Of a stretch of DNA of 64,000 nt, positions 45,301-56,620 are shown piece after piece. Where the stretch lies: contig JAOBSW010000178.1 in the NCBI GenBank assembly GCA_026214975.1, positions 1 to 64,000 on the forward strand. Direction: 5' to 3'. The notes under the pieces are model-generated. The model was not told the origin of the DNA. It worked only from the letters and a program-made list of their open reading frames with translations, and made no database searches. Within the stretch, counting starts at the first letter, position 1, and every line of letters starts with the position of its first letter. The position numbers were made by a program, and so were the translations under genes. This DNA comes from Gentiana macrophylla. Lineage: Eukaryota; Streptophyta; Magnoliopsida; Gentianales; Gentianaceae.

Positions 45301-46460
45301 GTGTTTTATCATTTTGTCATGATCGTGAGGAGGGGAGGTCATCATGGAGGTTGGAAAAGCGCTTTTAAAGTTTTACAATGTGGTTTTTATTGGCCTACAC
45401 TATATAGAGATGCTTATAAGTATGTTAAATCTTGTGAGTCTTGTCAAAAATGGGGAAATGTATCTAAAAAACATGAAATGCCTACGCAACCTATTTTAGA
45501 ATGTGAGTTATTTGATGTTTGGGGTATAGATTTCATGGGACCATTCCTTATATCTTTTGGAAAAAGATTTATTCTAGTAATGGTAGATTATGTTTCAAAA
45601 TGGGTAGAAGCTGAAGTTCTTCCCACTAATGATACCAAAGTTGTCATACGATTCCTTAAAAATAATATATTTACCCGTTATGGCATTCCGAGGGCTATCA
45701 TTAGTGATAGAGGTTCACACTTTTGTAATAGACCATTTACCAAGATAGTTGAAAAATATGGTGTAACACATAAGTTAGGAGGAGCATACATCATCCACAA
45801 ACCCGTTGGTCGGGTAGAGGTGTCGAATAGAGAAATCAAAAGAATTGTAGAAAAGACAGTGGAGTCGAATCGTAAAAATCAAGCGATTAAATTAGACGAT
45901 GCATTATGGGCATATGAAATGACTTTTAAAACACCAATTGGTTGTTCTCCTATAAGTTAGTCTTTGGTAAGTCTTGTCATCTCCCGGGTTGAGTTAGAAC
46001 ACCCGAGCCTTTTGGGCTATTAAATTTCAATTTCGATCCTAAAAGGCACCGCGGTGATCATAGATTGCTTCAATTGTGAACTAGAAGAATTTCGTCTCGA
46101 TTCTTATGAAAGCGCTCGAATCTACAAGGAACGCGACGAAATCTTTTCACGATAAGAGAATCTATAGTCGTGAGTTTCATGTAGGTGATCGAGTGCTCTT
46201 GTACAATTCACGTTTAAAGTTATTTCGGAAAGCTTAAATCAAGATGGACGAGTCCATTTAAAGTAACGAGGTTTACAAATCTGGAGAGTCGTTGAACTAA
46301 GCGATGGAAATACAACTTTTATAGCCAATGGCCACTGAGTAAAGTTATTTGTGGAAGGAGAAGGAATCACACTGAAAGAAGAAGTAATGCTCTTGATCGA
46401 TCCCCGACAAATTGAAAAAGCAGAAAAATCAAATTTTGAAAAGCGAGAGAAACCGAATTG
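45301..46460 (+). pseudogene. Integrase of element B
   Basis: The longest intact pol frame (45301-45960, 219 residues). It has the end of the zinc finger (CESCQKW), then the core with the three catalytic acids: Asp in WGIDFMGP, Asp in ISDRGSHF, and Glu in VEVSNREIK. The core ends TPIGCSPIS at a stop. The chromatin-binding C-terminal part continues in other frames (FGKSCHLPVELEH near 45965; EFHVGDRVLLYNSRLKLF near 46175-46225) to about 46460. The HH half of the zinc finger is present as a damaged stretch before 45340. Confidence 0.85.
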
Positions 46461-46464
46461 ACCG

Positions 46465-47602
46465 AATACCGGTGCTATCTATATTTACTTTACTTTTCTC
46501 GTGTTTTTATTTATGTTTGAACTAGTTTAAATCTTTTACCGGATAGGCGTAAAGAAGCTGGATTTTTTTAGATAGAATAGGAGTTTTTATTTTGCTTTTG
46601 AAATTAGGCCTGGATAAAGATGTCGGCGTTTAAAATAGAAGCTTGATTTTTGAAAAAACAAGCAATTGTTGAAAGAGATCAGATTTAACGAAGTATGTAA
46701 TGGCAAATCGAGAAGTTCGATAAAGAGAAGGACAAAGTTTTTAAGGAGATGCGAGAATCTGTGGAAAAAGTGAGCATGATGGGAAATGTAGGAAAGCACA
46801 ACCAAATCCAGGATGAGTGTTTGAATGTTTGTTAAGAAGGAACGATTAGGTGGTTATCCGAAAATCCCGATGGAGATCAAAGGAAAATTCAACGCCTCAT
46901 TTCTTAAGATTAGGTTGATAGAACGTTATGTTAGAACCCTGGAAGATTTAGAAATAATGGAATTAGGACCCTATTAGTTTTATAATATTTATAAAAATTT
47001 TATATAACTTTTGAAAATTTTATAAATAGGATCTTTATGAAATTACTTAAAAGTTTTATAAATTTTTTATAAATGGTTTTATTTAAAATTAGTAGAAATA
47101 TTATTAAATTTTTATAAATTTTTTAAAAATAAAAAAAAAAAAAATTTGGTCGGATCGATCCGACCTAACTTGGATCGATCCGGAAGCTAAAAAACCTAAA
47201 AAAGAACGGGATCTTCCTTCTTCTTCCTCTTCCATTTTTACGAAAAAAAACGCGCCCCTCCCCATTTCCCCCTCGATTTTTTTCTTCAAAATCATCACTA
47301 AAATTCACTCTCACTTCACCCCAATCCTTACACTCTTCTCATTTTCCTCTCTTCTCTTCAAATTTTCAATTTTATTGAAGTAATTTTCAAGGAAAGCTTC
47401 AACTTTCATTCGGCGACTTTTCATCTTTTCCGCCAACTTTTCAACCTTTTAAGCGTTATAAGGTAATATTGTAGTCATTTATTTTGTTAATTTCGTTTTT
47501 ATGCAATTTTTATTTTCAACTGTTTTGTCACTCACATTTGTCTTGTTGTTTTGTGTTGTTTTGTTGTTTTGTGTTGTTTTGTTATTGTGTCACTATCGTA
47601 GA
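46465..47602. other. Spacer between pol and accessory ORF X1 of element B
   Basis: 46600-46960 has a lysine and glutamate rich coding-like stretch (KEKDKVFKEMRESVEKVSMM), broken, family unknown. From 46970 on it is AT-rich, then a palindrome pair (47151-47183), then a pyrimidine-rich leader (47220-47600) running to ORF X1. This layout looks like an internal promoter and 5' leader. Confidence 0.45.
47151..47183. promoter_or_regulatory. Palindrome pair upstream of ORF X1
   Basis: CGGATCGATCCG (47151-47162) and GGATCGATCCGG (47172-47183), separated by ACCTAACTT. The same pair and spacer wording (ACCTAAACC) precedes ORF X2 at 49424-49458. Confidence 0.5.
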
Positions 47603-49113
47603 ATGGCGAATCATCAAAAGCCGATAAAAAACGTAAGCCGCATATCCTACCAGATTCGGTTGTTGAGACTAGGCCTTTAACAGAAGAAGAATTGTCTATT
47701 AGTTTTGAAAGAACTGCGTCTGTGGCAGCTAGACAAACCTTAAAAAATAAATTTGGACGGTGTTTAGTTGCAATAGAGAGGGGTTTGGATTTCAAGGATT
47801 TGGGAAGGGAGGTAAAAGAGATTTTCGAAAGGCGACAGTGGTTGGAGTTAGCTAGTTTAAGGTCGGGTGAAATTAACACAACCTTAGTAGCTGAATTTTA
47901 TTCTTTGGTAGCAACTCAAAATGCTACAGAAAATGGTGAGTTAACTTATGTCAACCTAAGAACTAGGACAGTGCCGTTTAATCCTCAGGTTATAAATGCT
48001 ATTTATGGTATCCCTGATATACCAGAAAATGAGGATTATTATACTGTATGGAATTTAGATGAGCCTGCAGACTTTGACTATATTGTTTCACTAGCCCAGA
48101 ATGAGTTAGATCTCACTGCCGTCTGGCATGAAAACAGGTTTTCCTATGGAAAATGTATACGGGATATGAGAGCTATTAAACGTTTTATTAGCCACACTCT
48201 TTACCCTACACGTCATTTTACATCTTTTGGTAAAGAGGATTTGTGCATTGCTTGGGCTATGGTCAATGATATACCTGTGGATGTAGGCAGGGTAATGTAT
48301 AGAAGGGCCAAGGAATTTGTCTCGATTGCCAAACCAGCGATCACATGCCTTTTCCTTGTTTTATTTCTTCCTTGTGTCGCTTGAGATATAGTGTCCCGAG
48401 CTCCCAAATGATAATTTGATGATGGTGGATGACACATCGATAGTCCTAGTTTACCACTTAGGCGGCGGGAAGAATAGATTTTATGGACCCTAACTAATGA
48501 CCAACGACCTCACCTACTCCATCCACTTCTTGTCCCTCCTTCATCCAGTCAAACTCAAACTCAACTTCCAAATACCATCACATACGACATGTTTCAATCC
48601 TTGGCTTATGATGTTCATCGTGCCAATGCCAATATGGCTGTTTTTGCGCAAAGGAATATGCAGTGGTCTGAAGATTTACGTCAAGGCATGCGAGGTATAT
48701 ATCAAATAAATATCTTGCAAAACCCTACCTATGCCGAGATGGATATTCCGCATTGCCAATCCCGACCATATACCTTGCCCGACTTTATTCCACCGATGCC
48801 ACCTCGCTCAGACTTCCAACAAATGTCACATTCTTTTGGATTTCAAACTAGTGGTACAGGGGATTTTTCGACAGGTACTACGGCAGCTGCGACATCTGAT
48901 TGGACAGGATTTGGATCATTTGGCCATACCACGACGGGATGGGGAAGCACTTTTTCTGATGTCACGAGAGAGATGAGTTCGATGGGATTAGACAGCTCGG
49001 TTCGGATGTCGACACATTTTCAAGATCCATTTCAAGAATCGACTTATGATCCGGCCAGTTCTCGAGCCATGCCTAGTTCGAGCCACGTCGAGATGAGTGA
49101 TGAGGAGGATTGA
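47603..49113 (+). pseudogene. Accessory ORF X1 of element B (putative plant transposon protein domain)
   Basis: Occupies the position where Athila elements carry an env-like ORF. The main frame, 47692-48384 (230 residues), holds RSGEINTTLVAEFYSLVA, VNLRTRTVPFNPQVINAIYG, MRAIKRFISHTLYPTRHFTS and KEDLCIAWAMVNDIPVDVGR, which resemble the plant transposon protein domain found in many plant retroelement ORFs. A basic start (KADKKRKPH) lies one frame away from ATG 47603. The C-terminal half (48589-49113, 174 residues) is low-complexity, rich in Ser, Thr, Gly and Met, and ends HVEMSDEED. One or two frame shifts break the reading near 47605 and 48385. I see no membrane anchor or signal peptide that would argue for an envelope protein. 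Function unknown. Confidence 0.65.
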
Positions 49114-49423
49114 TTTAAATCATTTTATGATTATTGACATTGAAAACAAATTTTTTTTCTTTTTTCGTACGATTTTATGTTACTTCATTTTCGTACAATT
49201 TTAGGTTATTTTGGTTTTATTTTAATAGGATTTTATTTGATTTTATGTTATTTTATTTTACTTTCGTTTGATTTTATGTTAGTACACACCGTGAAGTGAA
49301 AGTTATCGTTATTTTGATGCTATAATAAAAATGAACCGAAGTTAGGGAGAAAACATATCACATAGAGAAAAAATTTTGGGCACTTTGCAAGCCAAAACAA
49401 CTCTGTCCGTGAATAGTGATGTT

Positions 49424-49542
49424 CCGGATCGATCCGACCTAAACCCGGATCGATCCGGCGTGAGTATACCGACCTGACAGGATTTCCAGCTGCTAGGCCG
49501 GATCGATCCGGCCCTTTCCAGGATCGATCCGGGAAGTATAAA
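49424..49542. promoter_or_regulatory. Four palindromes and TATA box upstream of ORF X2
   Basis: CCGGATCGATCCG (49424-49436), CCGGATCGATCCGG (49445-49458), CCGGATCGATCCGG (49498-49511), GGATCGATCC (49521-49530), then AAGTATAAAAACGCC (49534-49548) with a good TATA core. The third and fourth copies have the spacer GCCCTTTCCA, close to the LTR spacer GCCCTTTCT at 38875, which suggests that the LTR promoter module was copied here. Confidence 0.55.
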
Positions 49543-49683
49543 AACGCCAAAAGTGAGATCTTTCCTACTTTTACTTGATAGATACATTTCTATAAAAGGA
49601 AAGAGCTGCAGCCTTCAACTTTGCTCATTCCTTCTTTACTTCTATCTGTCTTAGTTTACTTTCTGTATCTGAAAAAGAAAAAA

Positions 49684-50511
49684 ATGTCTAACCGCTCCTC
49701 TCCCTCGGTTAATAGTTACGAACCACATACGCCTGATGGTGTGGTTCCCGAAGGCCATGCCTCGTGATGTCTAAATTTCATCCATTCTCCTATTCTGATG
49801 GAGAAAGGCCATCTGAAAAAAATTGATCGAGTGGGGACGAAATCTAATCCGAGGTTGCGGATGGAAAAAAAGGCGATTAGGACTCCCAGAGGTAGAATAA
49901 ACATTTCAATTGTCAGAGATTTTTATGCGTCTCTTACTGAGATAACGTCAGTAGCCTCGTCTCAGCTTATTACAGTTAGGGGCATCGTTATTTCATTTTC
50001 ACCAGTCATCATAAATCAAATCTTTCAAATCCCACCATGTACTTTTGAACAAAACCCACACTTCGAGTTTCTTTGGGAACTCGGAAGTGCTTATAATGTT
50101 GTAAATCGTACTGCAGAAGCCTTTCAGTTTGTATTTCCATTGTTTGATCATAACTATGATTCTTCAACTCGGCTTTATCCCTCATTTAAGGCGTGGAAAC
50201 GCTTCATTAATTCCCGGATCTATCCAACTAGAGATTTTTTTGGGGTTACGGATGATGAGATGCTACTGTTGTATGCACTGACCGTGGGAGCATACATTGA
50301 TTGGGGGATTTTGATGTTTAAAACAGCAATTAATTTTGCAGTAGAGAGGCGTAATAGAGGAAGACCACTACCGTTTGCCTGGGTTATCTCTCAACTTTGT
50401 GTCCAACTGAATCAAGTGCCTGAGTTTACTACTGACGAGATTTTTCCATCTCGTGATTCTCAGTTAGGATTACTTCCGGTAGATAATCCCGGATGTTCAT
50501 CTAAGGTTTGA
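49684..50511 (+). pseudogene. Accessory ORF X2 of element B, paralogue of X1
   Basis: Begins at ATG 49684 (MSNRSSPSVNSYEPHTPDGV), breaks at 49767, and continues as 49798-50511 (237 residues). It shares with X1, in the same order: INISIVRDFYASL, VINQIFQIP-like text, AWKRFINSRIYPTRDFFGVT and MLLLYALTVGAYIDWGILMF. It lacks the low-complexity C-terminal half of X1 and ends shortly after QLCVQLNQVP. Apart from the early frame break it is open. The tandem arrangement of two related ORFs, each with palindromes before it, points to duplication of a whole module. Function unknown. Confidence 0.65.
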
Positions 50512-52250
50512 TAAGTTGTTGAAAATCAGTTAGAAGTTGTTGTTGTTAAGTTAGTATTCAATTAAGTTAATCGTTTAATCGTTTTTTTTTAGTTTTCTTT
50601 AAAGTTTGTAATAGTTTCCTTAATGTTTAATATATATGTCATTTTCTTTAATCAAAATAATATATGTTGAAAAAAAAATCAAAATCGTATAAAATTTAAA
50701 TTTTATTTTCGAACTACTTTTTATTACTCACTGAACATCGGGACGATGCCATTTCGTAAGTGGGGAGTAGAGGTAAGTTAGTAAATAAAAATTAAAATTT
50801 TCTTATATAAATTTATACTTAATTGCTTAATACTTAGTTTAATTTTTCTTGAAACAAAATAACTAGATAATATATAATTAAAATGAATAAAAATAATATA
50901 AATTGGTAAGAATAGATTTTGATTAAGTAAAGTAAATTAGATATATTATAATTATATTATATATGTCAATTTTAGATTTTTATAAGATTTTAAGTATATG
51001 TAACTACACATAAATATTATCAAGTAATTTTCATATGAAATTTAGCGAATATACTTATATCTATAATGAAATTTTAGAATAATTTTCTTTTCAAAACGAA
51101 ATATGAATATGGAATCGGATTAGGAATGATGAGATTTTTAGCACCACAAAAATATAAACAATAGCCAAATAGCTTACATAAAATTCTAATTTTGTCCCTA
51201 CCGTACCTTGATTAGAGTGATCAAGACCTCACCGAAATAGCCATTTTTATTATAACCGACCCTTAACTTATTTTGGTCTACATTTTCTAAAAATTCCACG
51301 AGTTTGTACGTACTTATGAAAGGAGATGATGACACAGAAGCTAAGAATGGTGTATGCTGAGATTAAAAAAATTAGATAAGTATTAGTATATTCGATCTTA
51401 CCTCATGACGCTTACAAGATAGTCGATTTGGGTAATAAGTTCGGATATGTTAATATTCTATAAAAGGATTAAGAACGAAGCACCATATTTACACAGAATT
51501 AATCAAATACCAGGTATCTTCCTTATCTTTGATCGACAATTAAAAAATTACAAATATCGGTAGTAGCTACCAATGATTTGAGTGCAGTAGGGTATTATCT
51601 CGAAATGTCCTATATCACTATGAGGTTTAAAAGCTCCCTATAAAAAGTCGAATCATAAGATCTCAAGAATGATTACAAGTTTAAGGAAACCGGACTTGTA
51701 ATTTTCGATCGAAAGAGTATTACTCCGATTAATCTTGATGAAGCAATGCTTGTAAATTTGATTTTCTACACACACGCACGCTTTTAGTTCTTAAAAAAAA
51801 AAAAGTGATAATATCAGAATGTTATTAATCGAGGTATTTTTGATCAAAATTATGAAGGTGTAAGTACGTACGACTTGTTTCTTCTCTTCTGATTTTTTCT
51901 TCCGATTAACCAACACCCTGAGCCTAAAAAGTATAAGCCATTTTGTCAACTACTTGACTTAGTTTTTGATTCCAAATATTTCATATAAGTTGAGATAGGA
52001 GAATAATTCTAGAATTTTAATTATATTTATTGAGTAGATTATGTGAAATTTCATTTGAATAATAGTTGATAAATAATTTATCAAAGTTATCTACACTTTT
52101 TATCTTGTTAATTTCTAAGAAAGATATAATTAATATGTTTATAATATTGAAATGATATTTTACTAATTTGAAATTTAATCTACCACGTATATCATTTTTA
52201 TTGTAATTTTTATATATATTATCGCTTATTTTGCTTTAGGACGATCAAAG
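50512..52250. other. 3' non-coding region of element B
   Basis: AT-rich, many stops, no recognisable motif; a long untranslated interval before the PPT. Confidence 0.5.
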
Positions 52251-52268
52251 AATTTAAGTGGGAGTAGT
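52251..52268 (+). other. Polypurine tract of element B
   Basis: AATTTAAGTGGGAGTAGT directly precedes the 3' LTR start TGATGTATAAC. Confidence 0.7.
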
Positions 52269-54260
52269 TGATGTATAACATTTATATGATAAAAATTACG
52301 ATGTTTTATATACGTTATCGACTCTTTTTATATAAAATATAAGAAATTATAACGATAATCTTATAAAATATTAATAGTTATGAATAAATCTAAATACTAT
52401 AAAAATCTAGTAAAAGTGATAAAAAGTTATAAATTTTGTACCGGGTTAATAATCGGAGTGTCGTATCGATTTATGGGTATTTTGGTATTTTATTTTACAG
52501 ATCTTAGGTAAACCAAGACCCCGAGTGGCGACACTTTTGAAGTAAAATCGTATCTTTTGAAGGAATTAAGGAAGTTGCGAGATTTAAAGTTCAAGTGGAT
52601 CAATGGTTCGTGACACCATTATCGAATTATATTTTCGACGAACAAATGGCCCATCAAAAGGCATTTTCTGAAGAAGAGTCCTTCATGGAAGTTATAGATC
52701 TTTTCAAGAGCTTTCCAATGCTTCTTGAATTATGTCATTTGGAGATCCAGAGCTCAAGTTATGATTTTATCAAGTTTGAGATCAAGTTATGGAATAAAAG
52801 CTACCCGGATCAATCGGATTAACCTCGGATCGATCCGAGGAAACTTAATCATTATCCAGCATGTGGTCCCGCAGAGAATAATCGAGGATAATATTTTTAT
52901 TCCCGGACCGCCCTTTCTCGGATCGATCCGCCCTCTCGGATCGATCCGCCACGAAAATATTGCCTATAAGAAAGCGCCTTGCGCATATGATGAGGTGTAC
53001 CAATATATTTTCTTAACCTCTTCTTCTTAGTAGTAGTATGTATGTATATAGGCCTTATGCCATAAATAAAGTAGTATCGTTATAATGCTCGAGAAATTAT
53101 CAGAAGATCAATGTTGTTGAAGTCGTTGTAAAATCCGGAAGAATACAAATTTTCCGATTCAACGATTGTAATCGGGTAAAATTTCTAAAGTATTTATGTT
53201 TTTATGTTTGTTTTTATCTTTTATAATTTTAGTAGGCTAAATCTAATAACTAGCCAAAGTTATGTAATCGTTTTATTTCGATCTTTTCGGTAAAAGAATG
53301 TTTGTCTAAGTAAAATTGACTAAAATTGAGTTAATTGAATCTTTTCTATTTAGTAACGTATTGATAATATTCGGATTGACGTAATTAACCAAGATGAATC
53401 GCACCATATAACCTAACGATGAACCCGACCGAGAAGTTAGGATATGAGATAAAAGATAGAAAAACGGAGGGTAAAATTGGCCGTGCGAAAGCGTGACTAC
53501 GGAATCCTATTTCCTACCCGGGGGCAGATTTGTTTTGGGAAAGATAGATCTTATTAAAATTGTGCTCGAGATCATAATAATGTTAAAATCAACAGTTTAA
53601 TTGAAACTAACACCGGAAAGTTAAATCGATCCGCCTGACAACCGGAGTCTTTTGAATAACATCGGCCATCTGACAAATGGAATAACCTCTTTTATCCAAG
53701 GTAGATTTGTACTCGGTACCTGTTCAGACTAACTGAGATTAGCATGGGGCAGTTGTGGAGATTGAACTGATGACAATGACATATGACAATTGTATACGCT
53801 CGTGTGAGGAGGAATTGTTAACCTCAGGAGTGCACCGTTTCATTTACTCAATTGGACCTAATATAAAAGGAAAGATCGAGCGCATTCAATTCACTGAAAA
53901 GATCGTATAAATCAATTATATAAACTTTGGCTAGTTCTAAACTATATATTGGTAACTATATATTTATATCTATATATATATTTTGCAATTTATGTACATC
54001 TATATATATATATATATATTATATTAGAATAACTTTTAAATTAAGCATTTATTTTATGTTAAGTAGGATAGTAGTAATCTGTGTTATAAAATTGCGATTT
54101 AGATCGAGTTAATAATGACTCTTTGGTGTTTAACCACAGTTAGAAGAATTACCAAGTTTCCCTGAGGATTCGACACTCTGACTCACCATACTAGCACTAC
54201 AGTTTGACCCGATACACTGTCGGTTAAGGACTGGTATTAGCACTAGAAAAGGCCACGTCA
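52269..54260 (+). repeat. 3' LTR of element B (1992 bp)
   Basis: Matches 38216-40225 throughout. Differences cluster at CAG and CTG triplets of one copy or the other, and two of the palindromes are partly lost (52805-52950). Ends GGCCACGTCA at the CTCAT duplication. Confidence 0.9.
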
Positions 54261-54265
54261 CTCAT
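54261..54265. repeat. Target-site duplication CTCAT of element B (right)
   Basis: Exact copy of 38211-38215; LTR A resumes directly after it. Confidence 0.9.
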
Positions 54266-55889
54266 CAAAACGACATTATCTGAAGAAGAGTCCTTCACGA
54301 AAGTTGTAGATTTTCCCGAGAGCTTTCTGATGCCTCTTGAATCATGATTTTTGGAGATCCAGAACTCGAGATATGAATTTTATAAGTTATATATAATTAT
54401 AATTATAATTATATAACGGAGCATTATCTTGATTAATCAAGAAGGTGGAAGCAATCATTACACGGACTGGTCCGGCCTCCTACCGGCCCGGTCCGGCCCC
54501 AAGACTTTCATCTATATAAAGGAGTTCATTGCAACAGAGTCGAAGTGTACCAATATATATACACAATATCATATATATATCTTCTCCTCTTCTATTTTTT
54601 TTTTTTTTTTAGTAGTAGTTGTAAATAGGCCTTAAGCCAATAATAATAATCTCGTAGTATCGTTGTAATGCTCGAGAAATTATCGGAAGTTCGGTGTTGT
54701 TGAAGTTGTTGTAATGTCCGGAAGAATACAACTCTGATTCAGCATTTGTAATCGGTAAATTTTCTTAAGTATTTATGTTTGTTTTTATCTTTTCTGTTGT
54801 TATAATGTTTTTAGGCTAACTCTAATAACTAGCCAAAGTTATGTAATCATTTTATTTCGATCTTTTCGGTAAAGGAATGATGTCTAATTAAAATTGATTA
54901 AAATTGAGTTAATTGAATCTTTTTCTATTTTGTAACGTATTGATAATATTCGGATTGACGTAATTAACCAAGATGAATCGCACCATATAACCTAACGATG
55001 AACTGACCAGAGAAGTTAGGATATGAGATAAAAAAATAGAAAAACCGGAGGGTAAAATTGGCCGAGCGTAAAGCGTGACAACGGAATCCTATTTCCTACC
55101 CGGGGGCAGATTTGTCTTGGGAAAGATAGATCTTATTAAAATTGTGCTCGAGATCGTAACAATGTTAAAATCAACAGTTTAATTAAAACTAACACCGGAA
55201 AGTTAAATCGATCCGCCTGACAACCGGAGCCTTTTGAATAACATCGGCCGTCTGACAAACGGGATAACCTCTTTTATCCGGGGTAGATTGTACTCGGTAC
55301 CTATTCAGACTAACTAAGATTAGCATGGGGCAGTTGTGGAGATTGAACTGATGACAATGACATATGACAATTTCATACGCTCGTGTGAGGAGAAATTGTT
55401 AACCTCAGGAGTGCACCGTTTCATTTACTCAATTGGACCTAATATAAAAGGAAAGATCGAGCACATTCCGTTTACTGGAAAAGATCGTATAATTCAATTA
55501 TATAAACTTTGGCTAGTTCTATAAACTTATCTGTATAGTTCTATTTGTCTATTATTATAAACTATATATTGGTATCTATATATTTATATTTATATATATA
55601 TATTTTGCAATCTATGTACATCTATATATATTTATATATCTATATATATTATATTAGAATAACTTTTAAATTACGCATTTATTTTATGTTCAGTAGAAGA
55701 GTAGTCATTTGTGTTATAAAATTGCGGTTTAGATCGAGTTAATAACAGCTCTTTGGTGTTTAACCACACTTAGAAGAATTACCAAGTTCCCTGAGGATTC
55801 GACACTCTGACTCACCACACTAGCACTACAGTTTGACCCGATACACTGTCGGTTAAGAACTGGTATTAGCACTAGAAAAAGCCACGCCA
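54266..55889 (+). mobile_element. LTR A, right part
   Basis: Continues the sequence interrupted at 38215 and ends GCCACGCCA at the TGTTC duplication. It is parallel to the B LTR, but where B has CGGATCGATCCG palindromes, A has CGGACTGGTCCGG and CGGCCCGGTCCGG (54461-54498). Confidence 0.85.
54461..54498. promoter_or_regulatory. Variant palindromes of LTR A
   Basis: CGGACTGGTCCGG and CGGCCCGGTCCGG at the same place in the LTR as the CGGATCGATCCG palindromes of B. The outer half-sites are kept while the centre differs. A TATA-like CTATATAAAGG follows at 54511. Confidence 0.45.
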
Positions 55890-55894
55890 TGTTC
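55890..55894. repeat. Target-site duplication TGTTC of LTR A (right)
   Basis: Exact copy of 37790-37794. Confidence 0.85.
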
Positions 55895-56224
55895 CCGGCC
55901 AAACGTTGCAGCAAGCCTTATCATCCCCATGGGATGAACTGGTGGTCCAGAGAATCCAAACAATGGTGCTGAAACATGTGTCAATTCTGAGTCCTTTAGC
56001 TTCATGCATCGGAAGACTGAGTAATATAGAACGTCGTCGGCGCTTCCTGTATCAATACAGATCATTTTCACCAAGTTCTTGTGCACTACGGCCTCAATGA
56101 CTAGGTCTTCAATGTTTATTACCAAAGGAAGTGGGTCCCATGGGCCGTAGGTTACTTCACTTGTTGGCCTCTGAATTCTGTTAGATGTAGAAGCAATTGC
56201 AGATCGCCTCACCTGCCCACTCAC
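55895..56224 (-). pseudogene. Aspartic protease of element C (part before the insertion)
   Basis: Contains VIEAVVHKNLVKMICIDTGS with the retropepsin active site DTGS, then ADDVLYYSVFRCMKLKD and PPVHPMGMIRLAATFG. The frame runs into the end of LTR A. Its continuation is at 37504-37789. Confidence 0.8.
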
Positions 56225-56620
56225 CTCCCCACATTCACTGTTGAGGTGCCCATAATATTGTTAATAGTGTTGATTGGGGCGTTGTCGAGTCCGCTGATCG
56301 GGTCCGAGATCTATCTCTTTTTCTTTGGGGCTCGTCTTGCCTTCCCCGATCTTGGTTGTAATTCCTACGTTTGAAGTTTGTATGACCTCGTGGCTCAGGG
56401 TTCTAAGATCGATCCACGACCTAATCCAATCTTCCTTCCATAATTGCTGCATCGATATCCCTTTTTAGTTCCCTGCAGCTCTCTGAATTGTGCCCAACAT
56501 CCTTATGGTAGGCACAAAACTTGATCTAATCCCTCCTTTTCGGAGGTCCTCTCATCGGTGGCAGAACTCGGGCCAAGCCCTTCCTTTCCATTATCACGAG
56601 AAACTGCTCGCGCGACCTGT
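56225..56620 (-). pseudogene. gag-protease linker of element C
   Basis: A 63-residue frame (56452-56261) and nearby broken pieces, charged and without a clear domain. A zinc knuckle could be expected here, but the only hint is a damaged CREL-type stretch at about 56470-56500. Frame breaks present. Confidence 0.4.

Larger units (their letters stand above)
38216..54260 (+). mobile_element. Element B: full-length Athila-like Ty3/gypsy retrotransposon (16.0 kb)
   Basis: Order: 5' LTR (38216-40225), PBS, gag, protease, RT, RNase H, integrase, spacer, accessory ORF X1, accessory ORF X2, 3' spacer, PPT, 3' LTR (52269-54260). Flanked by perfect CTCAT duplications inside LTR A. The GGCGCCGTTGCCGGG primer site, the RSGKAP gag start and the MCIDFRKLN RT wording place it in the Athila group. 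The coding regions are broken by many small indels and substitutions, often at CAG or CTG triplets, so it is not autonomous as written. The two LTRs remain clearly alike throughout. Confidence 0.9.

Noticed and set aside
47603..50511. Accessory ORFs X1 and X2 as true envelope proteins
   Set aside because: No signal peptide, transmembrane segment or glycoprotein-like Cys pattern is visible; the motifs fit a plant transposon protein domain instead.
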